Of a stretch of DNA of 34,109 nt, positions 1 to 6,615 are shown in pieces. Below the pieces are notes generated by a model. It had not been told where the DNA came from and did not search any database. It saw only the letters and a list, made by a program, of their open reading frames with translations. The stretch comes from JAQVUB01 sp033809415 (GTDB lineage: Bacteria; Verrucomicrobiota; Lentisphaeria; Oligosphaerales; Oligosphaeraceae). Location: NCBI GenBank assembly GCA_033809415.1, contig JAPXLT010000015.1:1-34109 (forward strand), given 5' to 3'. The translations under genes and the position numbers were made by a program. The first letter of the stretch is position 1. Every line of letters begins with the position of its first letter.

Positions 1-70
1 GGGGTGCGGGGTGCGGGGTGCGGGGTGCGGGGTGCGGGGTGCGGGGTGCGGGGTGCGGGGTGCGGGGTGC
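1..70. repeat. Tandem array of GGGGTGC, about ten copies
   Basis: Ten near-perfect head-to-tail copies of the 7-mer GGGGTGC open the window, so the array is probably cut by the contig edge. A single related unit followed by a G run recurs at about 23283-23297 inside another intergenic repeat region, so the heptamer belongs to this genome's intergenic repeats. Short reading frames across the array are low-complexity and not genes. Confidence 0.95.
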
Positions 71-336
71 GGGGGGCCAGTCTCCTGTCCACACTGTCTA
101 CACTGTCCACACTGTCCACCTCTACACCTCTATCCGTCAAAGCAACAACCCTATATAAAATTTTCGTGTCTGTTCGTGTATTTCGTGGTTAAAAAATCTT
201 CGTGTCCTTTCGGGCATTTCGTTGTTCAAAAGAATTTCTCGTTTACCCGCAAATTTTGCTGTTTTTGCTGCTTTCTGGCAATTTTCTGTTTTCTGCTTTA
301 TATTCTGTATTTTACGGTATGTTTGGAGATAAAATC
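71..336. repeat. Gene-free leader made of TGTCCACACTG repeats and inverted intergenic modules
   Basis: No gene is visible. Positions 83-120 hold about four imperfect copies of a 10-11 bp unit, TGTCCACACTG, also found at about 23310-23333. Positions 132-155 are a reverse-orientation copy of the module GGGTTGTTGCTTTGACGG. About 160-245 is a reverse-orientation stretch of the CACGAA-type module, read here as TTCGTGTC, TTCGTGG and TTCGTTGTTC. AT-rich DNA from 245 to 336 leads into the aminopeptidase gene and presumably holds its promoter, though no convincing -35/-10 pair was picked. Confidence 0.8.
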
Positions 337-1794
337 ATGGCAGAAAAAAGCAAGAGCAAGAGCAAGGCGCCTGCTGCGGGGTTCTGGAAACGGGAGCAGG
401 GCTGGGATAAACTGAAGGCGGGAGAAGAGAAGGCGCTCGAAAAATACTGTGCGGAATACCGGGAATTTCTCAGCCAGGCAAAGACTGAACGCCTGACCCA
501 CGACTTTCTCGTGAAATGTGCTATCGAGGCCGGTTTCCAGGAACTCGAGAAAGCTGCTGCCGGGGGTGGCAAGCTGAAGCCCGGAGCGAAGGTGTACCGT
601 TCTTGTGGCGGCAAGACACTGATGCTGATCCGGCTGGGCAAGGCGCCTTTAAGCGAGGGAATGAATCTGGTTGGCGGGCATTCGGATTGCCCGCGCTTGG
701 ATGCCAAGCCATATCCGCTGTACCAGGAGGATGATTTGCTGCTGCTTGATACGCATTACTATGGCGGCATCCGCAAATATCAGTGGGTGGCCATGCCGCT
801 GGCGATGTATGGCGTAGTGATCCTGCGCAATGGCAAAAAAGTCAATATTGCGATTGGCGATCAACCCGATGACCCGGTCTTTGTCATCACCGATCTGCTG
901 CCACACCTGGATATCGAAGCCGGCAAAAAAACGCTGGCGGACGGCATCAACGGCGAATCGCTCAATGTCCTGGTCGGCAGCCGCCCAGTCGATAAAAAAG
1001 AGGACGATAAAGACTGCAAGGATAAAACTAAGCTGCGCATCCTGCGCCTGCTCAGGGCAAGCTATGGCATCGAAGAAGAGGATTTTTTCAGTGCGGAACT
1101 CGAGTTGGTTCCGGCTGGCGCAGCCCGCGAACTGGGGCTGGACCGCTCGATGATTTTGGGCTATGGGCATGACGACCGTGTCTGCGCATACGCTGGAGCA
1201 CGGGCGCTGCTGGATTCAACCGGAATCCCGCACCGCACCCAGGTGGCTCTGATCTGCGACAAGGAGGAAATTGGCTCCTATGGCGCAACCGGAATGGATT
1301 CGACCTTCCTGGAAAATACGGTGGCGGAGCTGCTCGAGGCCTGCGGCGGGTACTGCGGTCTGGCATTGCGCAGGACTCTCGAACGTTCGAAAATGCTTTC
1401 CGCAGATGTCACTGCACTGCATGACCCCGACTTTGCCAGCGTGAGTTCGCCGAACAATATGAGCCGCATCAACTGCGGCCTGGCAGTCACCAAATATACC
1501 GGCAGCCGCGGAAAAGCAGGCGCCAGCGACGCCAGCGCCGAGTTTGCCGCAGAAGTGCGCAAAATCTTCAATGACGCCGATGTCGTCTGGCAGAGTTGCG
1601 AGTTGGGCAAAGTCGATGTCGGCGGCGGCGGTACGATTTCGCACTACATGGCTCGTTACGGCATGGACGTCATCGACTGCGGGGTAGGGCTGTTCAGCAT
1701 GCATGCTCCCTGGGAAGTCGCCGGCAAGCTGGACATCTATATGGCCTGGAAAGGCTACAAGGCCTTTCTCGAGAGCAAGTTCCCGGTGAGATAA
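337..1794 (+). CDS. M18 family metallo-aminopeptidase (aspartyl aminopeptidase / aminopeptidase I type)
   Basis: Predicted cytosolic dinuclear-zinc aminopeptidase that removes N-terminal residues from peptides, with a family preference for acidic or neutral residues. At 485 aa it matches usual M18 length. Visible motifs in family order are GGHSDCPRLD near residues 112-121 (first metal His), GHDDRVCAY near 277 (bridging Asp), CDKEEIGSYG near 308 (catalytic Glu and metal Glu), SADVTALHD near 355, and FSMHAPWE near 454 (last metal His). All expected metal and catalytic residues are present. The frame is open upstream to 202, but the ATG at 337 has a GGAG nine bases before it and begins a natural N-terminus. 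That N-terminus is a short Lys/Ser-rich tail. It is first in a same-strand row with the next two genes. It has no signal peptide. The exact substrate is not readable. Confidence 0.93.
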   Translation: MAEKSKSKSKAPAAGFWKREQGWDKLKAGEEKALEKYCAEYREFLSQAKTERLTHDFLVKCAIEAGFQELEKAAAGGGKLKPGAKVYRSCGGKTLMLIRLGKAPLSEGMNLVGGHSDCPRLDAKPYPLYQEDDLLLLDTHYYGGIRKYQWVAMPLAMYGVVILRNGKKVNIAIGDQPDDPVFVITDLLPHLDIEAGKKTLADGINGESLNVLVGSRPVDKKEDDKDCKDKTKLRILRLLRASYGIEEEDFFSAELELVPAGAARELGLDRSMILGYGHDDRVCAYAGARALLDSTGIPHRTQVALICDKEEIGSYGATGMDSTFLENTVAELLEACGGYCGLALRRTLERSKMLSADVTALHDPDFASVSSPNNMSRINCGLAVTKYTGSRGKAGASDASAEFAAEVRKIFNDADVVWQSCELGKVDVGGGGTISHYMARYGMDVIDCGVGLFSMHAPWEVAGKLDIYMAWKGYKAFLESKFPVR

Positions 1795-1805
1795 ACATCT
1801 CCGTA

Positions 1806-1875
1806 AGGCGTCAGTGAGGATAACCGGAGAATTCTTTTAAACAACGAAATGCACGAAAGGACACGAAAAAATTTC
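1806..1875. repeat. CACGAA-type intergenic repeat forming the leader of the next gene
   Basis: This 70-bp stretch starts GGCGTCAGT and ends with CAACGAAATGCACGAAAG plus a further CACGAA run. It matches 23410-23482 module by module, including the GGCGTCAGT start, a GATA/GGTA-type middle, CCGNGGA, TTTTAA and the CACGAA run. It sits in an otherwise co-directional gene row and reaches within one base of the chosen start codon of the oxidoreductase. Confidence 0.7.
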
Positions 1876-3129
1876 ATGGCAAAGGCAAAGAGCAGTAAAA
1901 GTGGCGGCAGCATTCAGCCAGCCCGGATTCCTCGAGGCGCCAACGACAAAATCAATCATGCCATCATCGGCCTTGGCAGCATGGGGCAGGGGCATGTCAA
2001 ATATGTCCTGGATGATCCTCAGGCGCAACTGGTGGGGGTTTGCGACGTGATGCAGAGCCGGGTGGCGGAAACCTTGGAGAAGGTTGGCAAGGACTGCCGT
2101 GGCTACCGGGATTTCCGGGATATGCTGAACAATGAGTCGATCGATATTGTGCACGTGGTGACGCCGCCGCACTGGCATGCCTTGCAGAACATCTATGCGC
2201 TCAATGCCGGCTGCGATGTTTGGGCGGAAAAACCGATGACCCGCACAATCTCGGAGGGGGCGCAGATCGCCGCCGCAGTGAAGCGCAATTCCCGGGTGTT
2301 TCGACTCAATACCTGGTTCCGCATGCATAGCCCATTCTACGGCTTGGGAACTGAGGTCGCCCCGCTGAAGAAACTGATTCAGAGCGGGGCGCTGGGTTGG
2401 CCGCTGACCGTGCGCATTAGCGCCCATACCGGATTTTCCTGGAAGGCATCGATGTGGATGGGGAAACTTGGCCTGGCGCCGGAACCCGTGCCGGAGGGTT
2501 TTGACTATGACTTGTGGCTTGGGCCAGCTCCATATCGTCCCTATACTTCGCACCGGGTCTCGGGTTCGTTCCGGGGCTATTGGGACTATGATGGCGGCGG
2601 ACTGGCGGATATGGGGCAGCATTACCTCGATCCGGTGCAGTATCTGCTGGACAAGGACGACACCAGCCCGGTCGAGATCGAAGCCAATGCACCATGGCCA
2701 CAGCATCCCGATGTCGTCGGCATCTGGGGACAGGTTTATATGAAATATGCGGACGGCTGCAAAATCATTCTCGAATCTTGCGAATGGGGCAAGGACGAAA
2801 CCGAAGGGAAGCCGTTTATCGAAGGACCCAATGGCAAAGTCTTCAGGAATTTCCGCACGGAGCCGGGGTATCTCGCCGAACTGCCTAAAACGCTTCCGGA
2901 ACCCGAACCGCAAATCAGTGACTTCAATGTCTCGGTACGCACACGGAAAAAGTTTGCTCTGAACGAGGACAATGGAAACCGCAGCAATATTCTGGTGCAT
3001 CTTGCCAACTGTGCTATTCGCACCGGGCGGAAATTGTACTTTGATCCGGTGGAACTGCGTTTCATGGATGATGAAGAAGCCAATCAGCTGGTCGAACAGC
3101 CGATGCGCGCACCCTGGACCCTCTTTTGA
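1876..3129 (+). CDS. Gfo/Idh/MocA family NAD(P)-dependent oxidoreductase
   Basis: Predicted NAD(P)-dependent sugar or inositol dehydrogenase-like enzyme, about 417 aa. The Rossmann start IIGLGSMGQGH lies near residues 28-38, the family motif AEKP near 117-120 carries the catalytic lysine, and GGGLADMGQHYLD near 241-253 holds the Asp/His region typical of the C-terminal alpha/beta domain. No signal peptide or Tat motif is seen, so it should be cytosolic. An earlier in-frame ATG at 1849 lies inside a dispersed repeat and would add nine repeat-derived residues. I prefer ATG 1876, although neither start has a strong ribosome binding site, the best being AAGG about 16 bases upstream. The gene ends 19 bases before the next start, so the two are probably co-transcribed. 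The substrate cannot be told from sequence. Confidence 0.9.
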   Translation: MAKAKSSKSGGSIQPARIPRGANDKINHAIIGLGSMGQGHVKYVLDDPQAQLVGVCDVMQSRVAETLEKVGKDCRGYRDFRDMLNNESIDIVHVVTPPHWHALQNIYALNAGCDVWAEKPMTRTISEGAQIAAAVKRNSRVFRLNTWFRMHSPFYGLGTEVAPLKKLIQSGALGWPLTVRISAHTGFSWKASMWMGKLGLAPEPVPEGFDYDLWLGPAPYRPYTSHRVSGSFRGYWDYDGGGLADMGQHYLDPVQYLLDKDDTSPVEIEANAPWPQHPDVVGIWGQVYMKYADGCKIILESCEWGKDETEGKPFIEGPNGKVFRNFRTEPGYLAELPKTLPEPEPQISDFNVSVRTRKKFALNEDNGNRSNILVHLANCAIRTGRKLYFDPVELRFMDDEEANQLVEQPMRAPWTLF

Positions 3130-3148
3130 TTACAAGGAGATGAGAACA

Positions 3149-4318
3149 ATGGCTGTTGCTGCTAAAAAGAAAACGACAAGAAAAGCCGTGACCGGAAAAA
3201 CTCTGCAACAGGCAGGCAAACTGCTCTGGGCCGAACCGGCTTGTGGACATAAAATTGCGGAAGAATTGCTCCAGGACGCAGAGAAAGCAGTCGCGCAACT
3301 GGTGCCCTGCCTCTCTGAAAGCAATGATGAACAGGGCACACAGGCTTTCTTTGCACTCGAAGCGATGGTGATGGCTGCGCTGAACCCGGAAGCAGCTCCC
3401 GAGCAATGCCGTGCGCTGGTGGCGGGGCTGTGCCGGCAGTTGCCGGTTGCTCGTGATGCCTATTCACGCAATCAGCTGATCCGCTATCTGGGGCTGCTGG
3501 GCTATGATTGCGTCGATGCATTGCGCCCCTGGCTGGACAAAGAGGAATATTTTGAGGTAACGTTGCTGGCTTTGCGCCATATCGGAAGCCTGTCGGCGCT
3601 GGAACTGATCGCAGAGAAGATGGCTGCCGCCAAAGGCTCCGCCTACACGGCATTGGCACTGGCTGTCGCTGACTGGGAGGACGGCGAAGCGATTGATCCG
3701 GAGCAGATGCGGAAGGCACTAGCCAAGGCGCCGGAAAGCGAATTGCCGGCGCTTTGGAATGCCTGTGCACGTTGCGGACTGACGTTCGTTGCCGATGATC
3801 TTCTGAAGGCTTGCAAGGGAAAATCGAAAGTGATCATGGCGGCGGCATGCGCCAACCTATCGCTGCTGATCAGCAATATCCGTGACTGGGAGACGGCGGT
3901 GGCTTTGGGGCAGCATTTTTATCAGACCTGTCCCACTGCGATTGCATTGCGTTGCTGGTTTGATGCCTGCGGAGCGGATATCACTGCGGATTGCTATGAA
4001 GCTCTGACTGATGCAGCGCAGGAAGCCGAACCGATCCTGCGCGAAACGGCCATCGAGCTGCTTGGAAAGGCTTCCGAAAACGGCGTGGAAACCGAAATGC
4101 TGGTGGAATTTGCCGCTACGCTGCAATCCCCTTCGGCTAAAGCGGCCATGGTTCGCATGTTGGGACGGCACGGAAAAATGATCGCACGCCCGTTTATCAT
4201 GGCCTGCCTCTGGGACAAGGAACCCGAAGTGCGCCAGGCCGCACGCGAAGCCGCAGAAAAACTCGAAGGAAAACTCGATGCCGCCAACGCCATCGCAGTC
4301 GCTGTCCACCGCAACTAA
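3149..4318 (+). CDS. HEAT/armadillo-like helical repeat protein of unknown function
   Basis: A 389-aa soluble protein rich in Ala, Leu and Glu, built of short helical pairs through most of its length. Examples are the stretches around ALRPWLDKEEYFEVTLLAL, LRHIGSLSALELIAEKM, EPILRETAIELLGKASENG and the C-terminal DKEPEVRQAAREAAEKL, the last having a typical HEAT-repeat cadence. No catalytic motif, signal peptide or membrane segment is seen. The start at 3149 follows an AAGGAGA eight bases upstream and lies just after the oxidoreductase stop, arguing for one transcript. The frame is open further upstream but overlaps the previous gene. It begins with a Lys/Thr-rich basic tail, as its two upstream neighbours do. 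HEAT-type scaffolds usually mediate protein contacts; the partner is unknown. Confidence 0.75.
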   Translation: MAVAAKKKTTRKAVTGKTLQQAGKLLWAEPACGHKIAEELLQDAEKAVAQLVPCLSESNDEQGTQAFFALEAMVMAALNPEAAPEQCRALVAGLCRQLPVARDAYSRNQLIRYLGLLGYDCVDALRPWLDKEEYFEVTLLALRHIGSLSALELIAEKMAAAKGSAYTALALAVADWEDGEAIDPEQMRKALAKAPESELPALWNACARCGLTFVADDLLKACKGKSKVIMAAACANLSLLISNIRDWETAVALGQHFYQTCPTAIALRCWFDACGADITADCYEALTDAAQEAEPILRETAIELLGKASENGVETEMLVEFAATLQSPSAKAAMVRMLGRHGKMIARPFIMACLWDKEPEVRQAAREAAEKLEGKLDAANAIAVAVHRN

Positions 4319-4333
4319 CCTTGGTAACGTATC

Positions 4334-4454
4334 TATTTTTTAACCACGAACCACACGAAAAAGCTTGGCGTGGGCTGGTGCCCACAGCCCATTTTTTGTC
4401 CACGGAAAGCACGGAAAACTCGGAAAATTTGTAGGGTTGTTGCTTTGACGGATG
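4334..4454. repeat. Composite intergenic repeat, full-length copy 1
   Basis: The order of blocks is: a T run, TAACCACGAACCACACGAAA, TTGGCGTGGGC, a hairpin, ATTTTTTGTCCACGG, AAAGCACGGAAAACTCGG, and GGGTTGTTGCTTTGACGG. The same order recurs at 11344-11468. The right half alone is at 16321-16392 and the left half at 18091-18145. It fills most of the spacer between the helical-repeat gene and the GntR regulator. No gene is seen between 4319 and 4615. Confidence 0.85.
4371..4397 (+). terminator. Candidate intrinsic terminator carried by the composite repeat
   Basis: The stem TGGGCTG pairs with CAGCCCA (seven base pairs, seven-base loop) and is followed directly by six T residues. A competing six-pair stem, GTGGGC with GCCCAC around a TGGT loop, overlaps it. 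It lies about 50 bases after the last gene of the first plus-strand row, where a terminator is expected. Confidence 0.55.
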
Positions 4455-4540
4455 GGACGGTTGCGCCATTTTTTAAACCAGCCCCCTTTTTGGACGCCCG
4501 CTGCGTACAACTTGTTCAAAAAATATTTTTGCATTGAGAT

Positions 4541-4578
4541 TTGCATTTTACTTGTTTTGGTATTATAATTTTAATACC
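4541..4578 (+). promoter_or_regulatory. Promoter with overlapping palindromic operator for the GntR-type regulator
   Basis: A -35-like TTGCAT (4541-4546) is followed after exactly 17 bases by a perfect TATAAT (4564-4569). An inverted repeat, GGTATTA at 4559-4565 and TAATACC at 4572-4578 with a six-base spacer, overlaps the -10 box. The geometry suits repression by a dimeric winged-helix regulator, most simply the gene that starts 38 bases downstream. Confidence 0.7.
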
Positions 4579-4615
4579 AGAGCCGTTTTCGACTTTCGAT
4601 TTTGGAAGGGTATAA

Positions 4616-5692
4616 ATGCATAAACTTCGCTATGAATCTCCTATATGCCGTGCGCGGGAATTCATCCTGTCACACATTGAGGCAGTTCGATCATCTGGCG
4701 AGTATCAGCTTCATTCCGAGCGCGATTTAGCTGAAGCTGCTTCCATCAGCCGTGTGACGGTTCGAAGGGTGCTGAAGGAATTGATCCGGGAGGGGTATAT
4801 TGTCAACCTTCCTAAAAAGGGGAATTTCATTGACACGAGAATTGAGCCGCCAAAATATACTGTAGGGATCATCAAAGACGATGGTGGAGAAGCGGGATAT
4901 TACGCTGATTTTGTAAATTTGCTGACTGATATTCTAGAAGTAGTGACCGAAAAACGCTGTGCAGTAAAATTTGTAACATCGCCGAATCTGCCTGGGAGGC
5001 TTCCACTGTTGTTTTCGCGGTACAGGCTGGACGGACTGATCTGGATCTCTCCGCCAGGTTCGATGTATGGCGAAATCGAGGCGATCGGCATGTCTGCAGA
5101 CAGTCCGATAGTCTCGATCATCTCCAACGATTCTCATGACATTTCTTTTTCAGGCAATTATGTAAGTTTGGATTATGTCGGCATCGGAAAGACCCGTGCC
5201 GAGTTTTTGCTCAAGCGTGGGTGCCGCGAGGTGGCTTATCTTGGTAATTCCGGCATGACCTATGATAGCTTCTGCAAAAGACTGCAACAAGGCGGGGTGG
5301 AAATCTGCCCGGAGAATCAGATTGAGACAATAAACCAGATAGAACAGCGCTTGCCTGCTTTGCTGGCGAAAACAAGGGTAGATGCAATTGTTTCCAATGG
5401 GCCTCGTGTCCGGCTGGAAGAACTCTTTCAGGTGCTGAATGACTTCCCCGACCGTGATGCCATTATGCTTCTGGTTGACTGGATTCCTGAATTGCCTGCC
5501 TTAATGAAACGTTACCCGCTGGTCCGGGTTGATTGCGTAGGTCGAAAGCGTGTTGAATGTCTTGGAGCTGCAACAGCGCGGATGATGACCCAGGCTCTGT
5601 CACAGCGGAAACAGCAACCTCCGGTACTGGAGGATTACTTTTGTGAATCGTTCAACAGCCAAGGTACATTTGCTAAACAAAGCCGAATCTGA
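4616..5692 (+). CDS. GntR-type transcriptional regulator with LacI-like ligand-binding domain
   Basis: A 358-aa regulator. Residues 8-75 form a GntR-type winged helix-turn-helix: the stretch SERDLAEAASISRVTVRRVL is the recognition region and GYIVNLPKKGNFI the wing. From about residue 80 (YTVGIIKDD) to the C-terminus it resembles the periplasmic-binding-protein-like effector domain of LacI/AraR proteins, including GREVAYLG-type and DAIVSNGP-type strands. It probably senses a sugar and represses the pseudopilin and glycosidase genes downstream and, given the palindrome over its own -10 box, itself. A GGAAGGG lies about seven bases before the ATG. The spacer to the next gene is 161 bases, so an internal promoter is possible. 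The ligand is unknown. Confidence 0.88.
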   Translation: MHKLRYESPICRAREFILSHIEAVRSSGEYQLHSERDLAEAASISRVTVRRVLKELIREGYIVNLPKKGNFIDTRIEPPKYTVGIIKDDGGEAGYYADFVNLLTDILEVVTEKRCAVKFVTSPNLPGRLPLLFSRYRLDGLIWISPPGSMYGEIEAIGMSADSPIVSIISNDSHDISFSGNYVSLDYVGIGKTRAEFLLKRGCREVAYLGNSGMTYDSFCKRLQQGGVEICPENQIETINQIEQRLPALLAKTRVDAIVSNGPRVRLEELFQVLNDFPDRDAIMLLVDWIPELPALMKRYPLVRVDCVGRKRVECLGAATARMMTQALSQRKQQPPVLEDYFCESFNSQGTFAKQSRI

Positions 5693-5853
5693 AAGGAGAT
5701 GACAAACAGGCAGGAAAAGGGCTTATACTTCCAGGGATAGTCGCCAGTTTGAACAGATTTCTGAACCAAGCCAATTGGGGTTCATGTCCATGCGGTGCAA
5801 ATCACTAAAACAGCATTTGAGCAGCATCTAAGGATGCAAAAAAGGTGAATACC

Positions 5854-6549
5854 ATGCAAAACAACAATCAAAAAAGTTTTTTGGGGCCGGCAGAAAGCAG
5901 TGTGCAGGCTCATGTCTTCACACTTATAGAGCTTCTCGTTGTTATCGCGATCATCGCTATTTTAGCGTCAATGCTGTTGCCGGCGTTAAGCAAGGCAAGA
6001 ATCACAGCGCAGAGCGTTTCCTGCATCAACCAACTAAAGCAACTGAACCTGAAGATATTGGAGTATGCTCATGATTGCGGCTACTTCCCACCATATAAAG
6101 ATTCTACAATAAATATTCATAAAACATTGATTCTTTATGATGGGGGGACTTGGGATAATTCGGTAAAACGGATTCCGATGTTTGAATGTCCTGCAGGAAA
6201 GGGAAGAGATGAAACTTTCTTGGTTCTTCGTGGAGATTATGGTTTTTCTGGTTCCCTTCATAGTAAAAACATATCCAGTGTGACGAATACAAGAGTATTC
6301 ATGTGGGGCGATGCTACGGCTTGGGTAGTTACATACTATGATCGGACGACAGGCGCTTCTACTCCTTCTTATCCACAACTTCGTTATCGTCATGGGCAAA
6401 AAGGTCTCTGTAAAGAATATTTGCCGGGTGTTTCGTCGATAAATGTCGGTCATTTTGACGGATCAGCGCAAAATTACCGCGAAAATGTTGCAACTTATTG
6501 GAAGACTTATGGTGCAGTTTATGATAAATTCTGGAAAACCAAATTGTGA
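5854..6549 (+). CDS. Type II pseudopilin-like protein (prepilin N-terminal cleavage/methylation domain)
   Basis: A 231-aa protein with a class III signal. After a polar leader of about 26 residues comes the prepilin site and helix FTLIELLVVIAIIAIL, with Glu at position +5 of the mature protein. The globular part has paired Cys and, near the C-terminus, HFDGSAQNY, reminiscent of the H-X9-DG tail of the large pseudopilin-like families in Planctomycetota and Lentisphaerota. It would be inserted in the inner membrane and processed by a prepilin peptidase encoded elsewhere; no secretion machinery is linked. I chose ATG 5854 because AAAGGTG precedes it; a GTG three codons earlier would use up that Shine-Dalgarno. 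It lies 66 bases before a secreted glycosidase-like gene and downstream of a sugar regulator, so a role tied to that enzyme is inferred. Confidence 0.9.
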   Translation: MQNNNQKSFLGPAESSVQAHVFTLIELLVVIAIIAILASMLLPALSKARITAQSVSCINQLKQLNLKILEYAHDCGYFPPYKDSTINIHKTLILYDGGTWDNSVKRIPMFECPAGKGRDETFLVLRGDYGFSGSLHSKNISSVTNTRVFMWGDATAWVVTYYDRTTGASTPSYPQLRYRHGQKGLCKEYLPGVSSINVGHFDGSAQNYRENVATYWKTYGAVYDKFWKTKL

Positions 6550-6615
6550 ACATGAAAAAAATGCCTTTCACCCAGATGAATTTCAATAACCGCAGCTGTT
6601 ATTAAGGAGCAAAAG

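Noticed and set aside
132..155. GGGTTGTTGC module as an integron attC site
   Set aside because: The core GTTRRRY/RYYYAAC pair with proper spacing is not present and no integrase is in the window.
649..1170. Minus-strand open frame inside the aminopeptidase
   Set aside because: It lies opposite conserved M18 motifs and has no family signature; a shadow frame.
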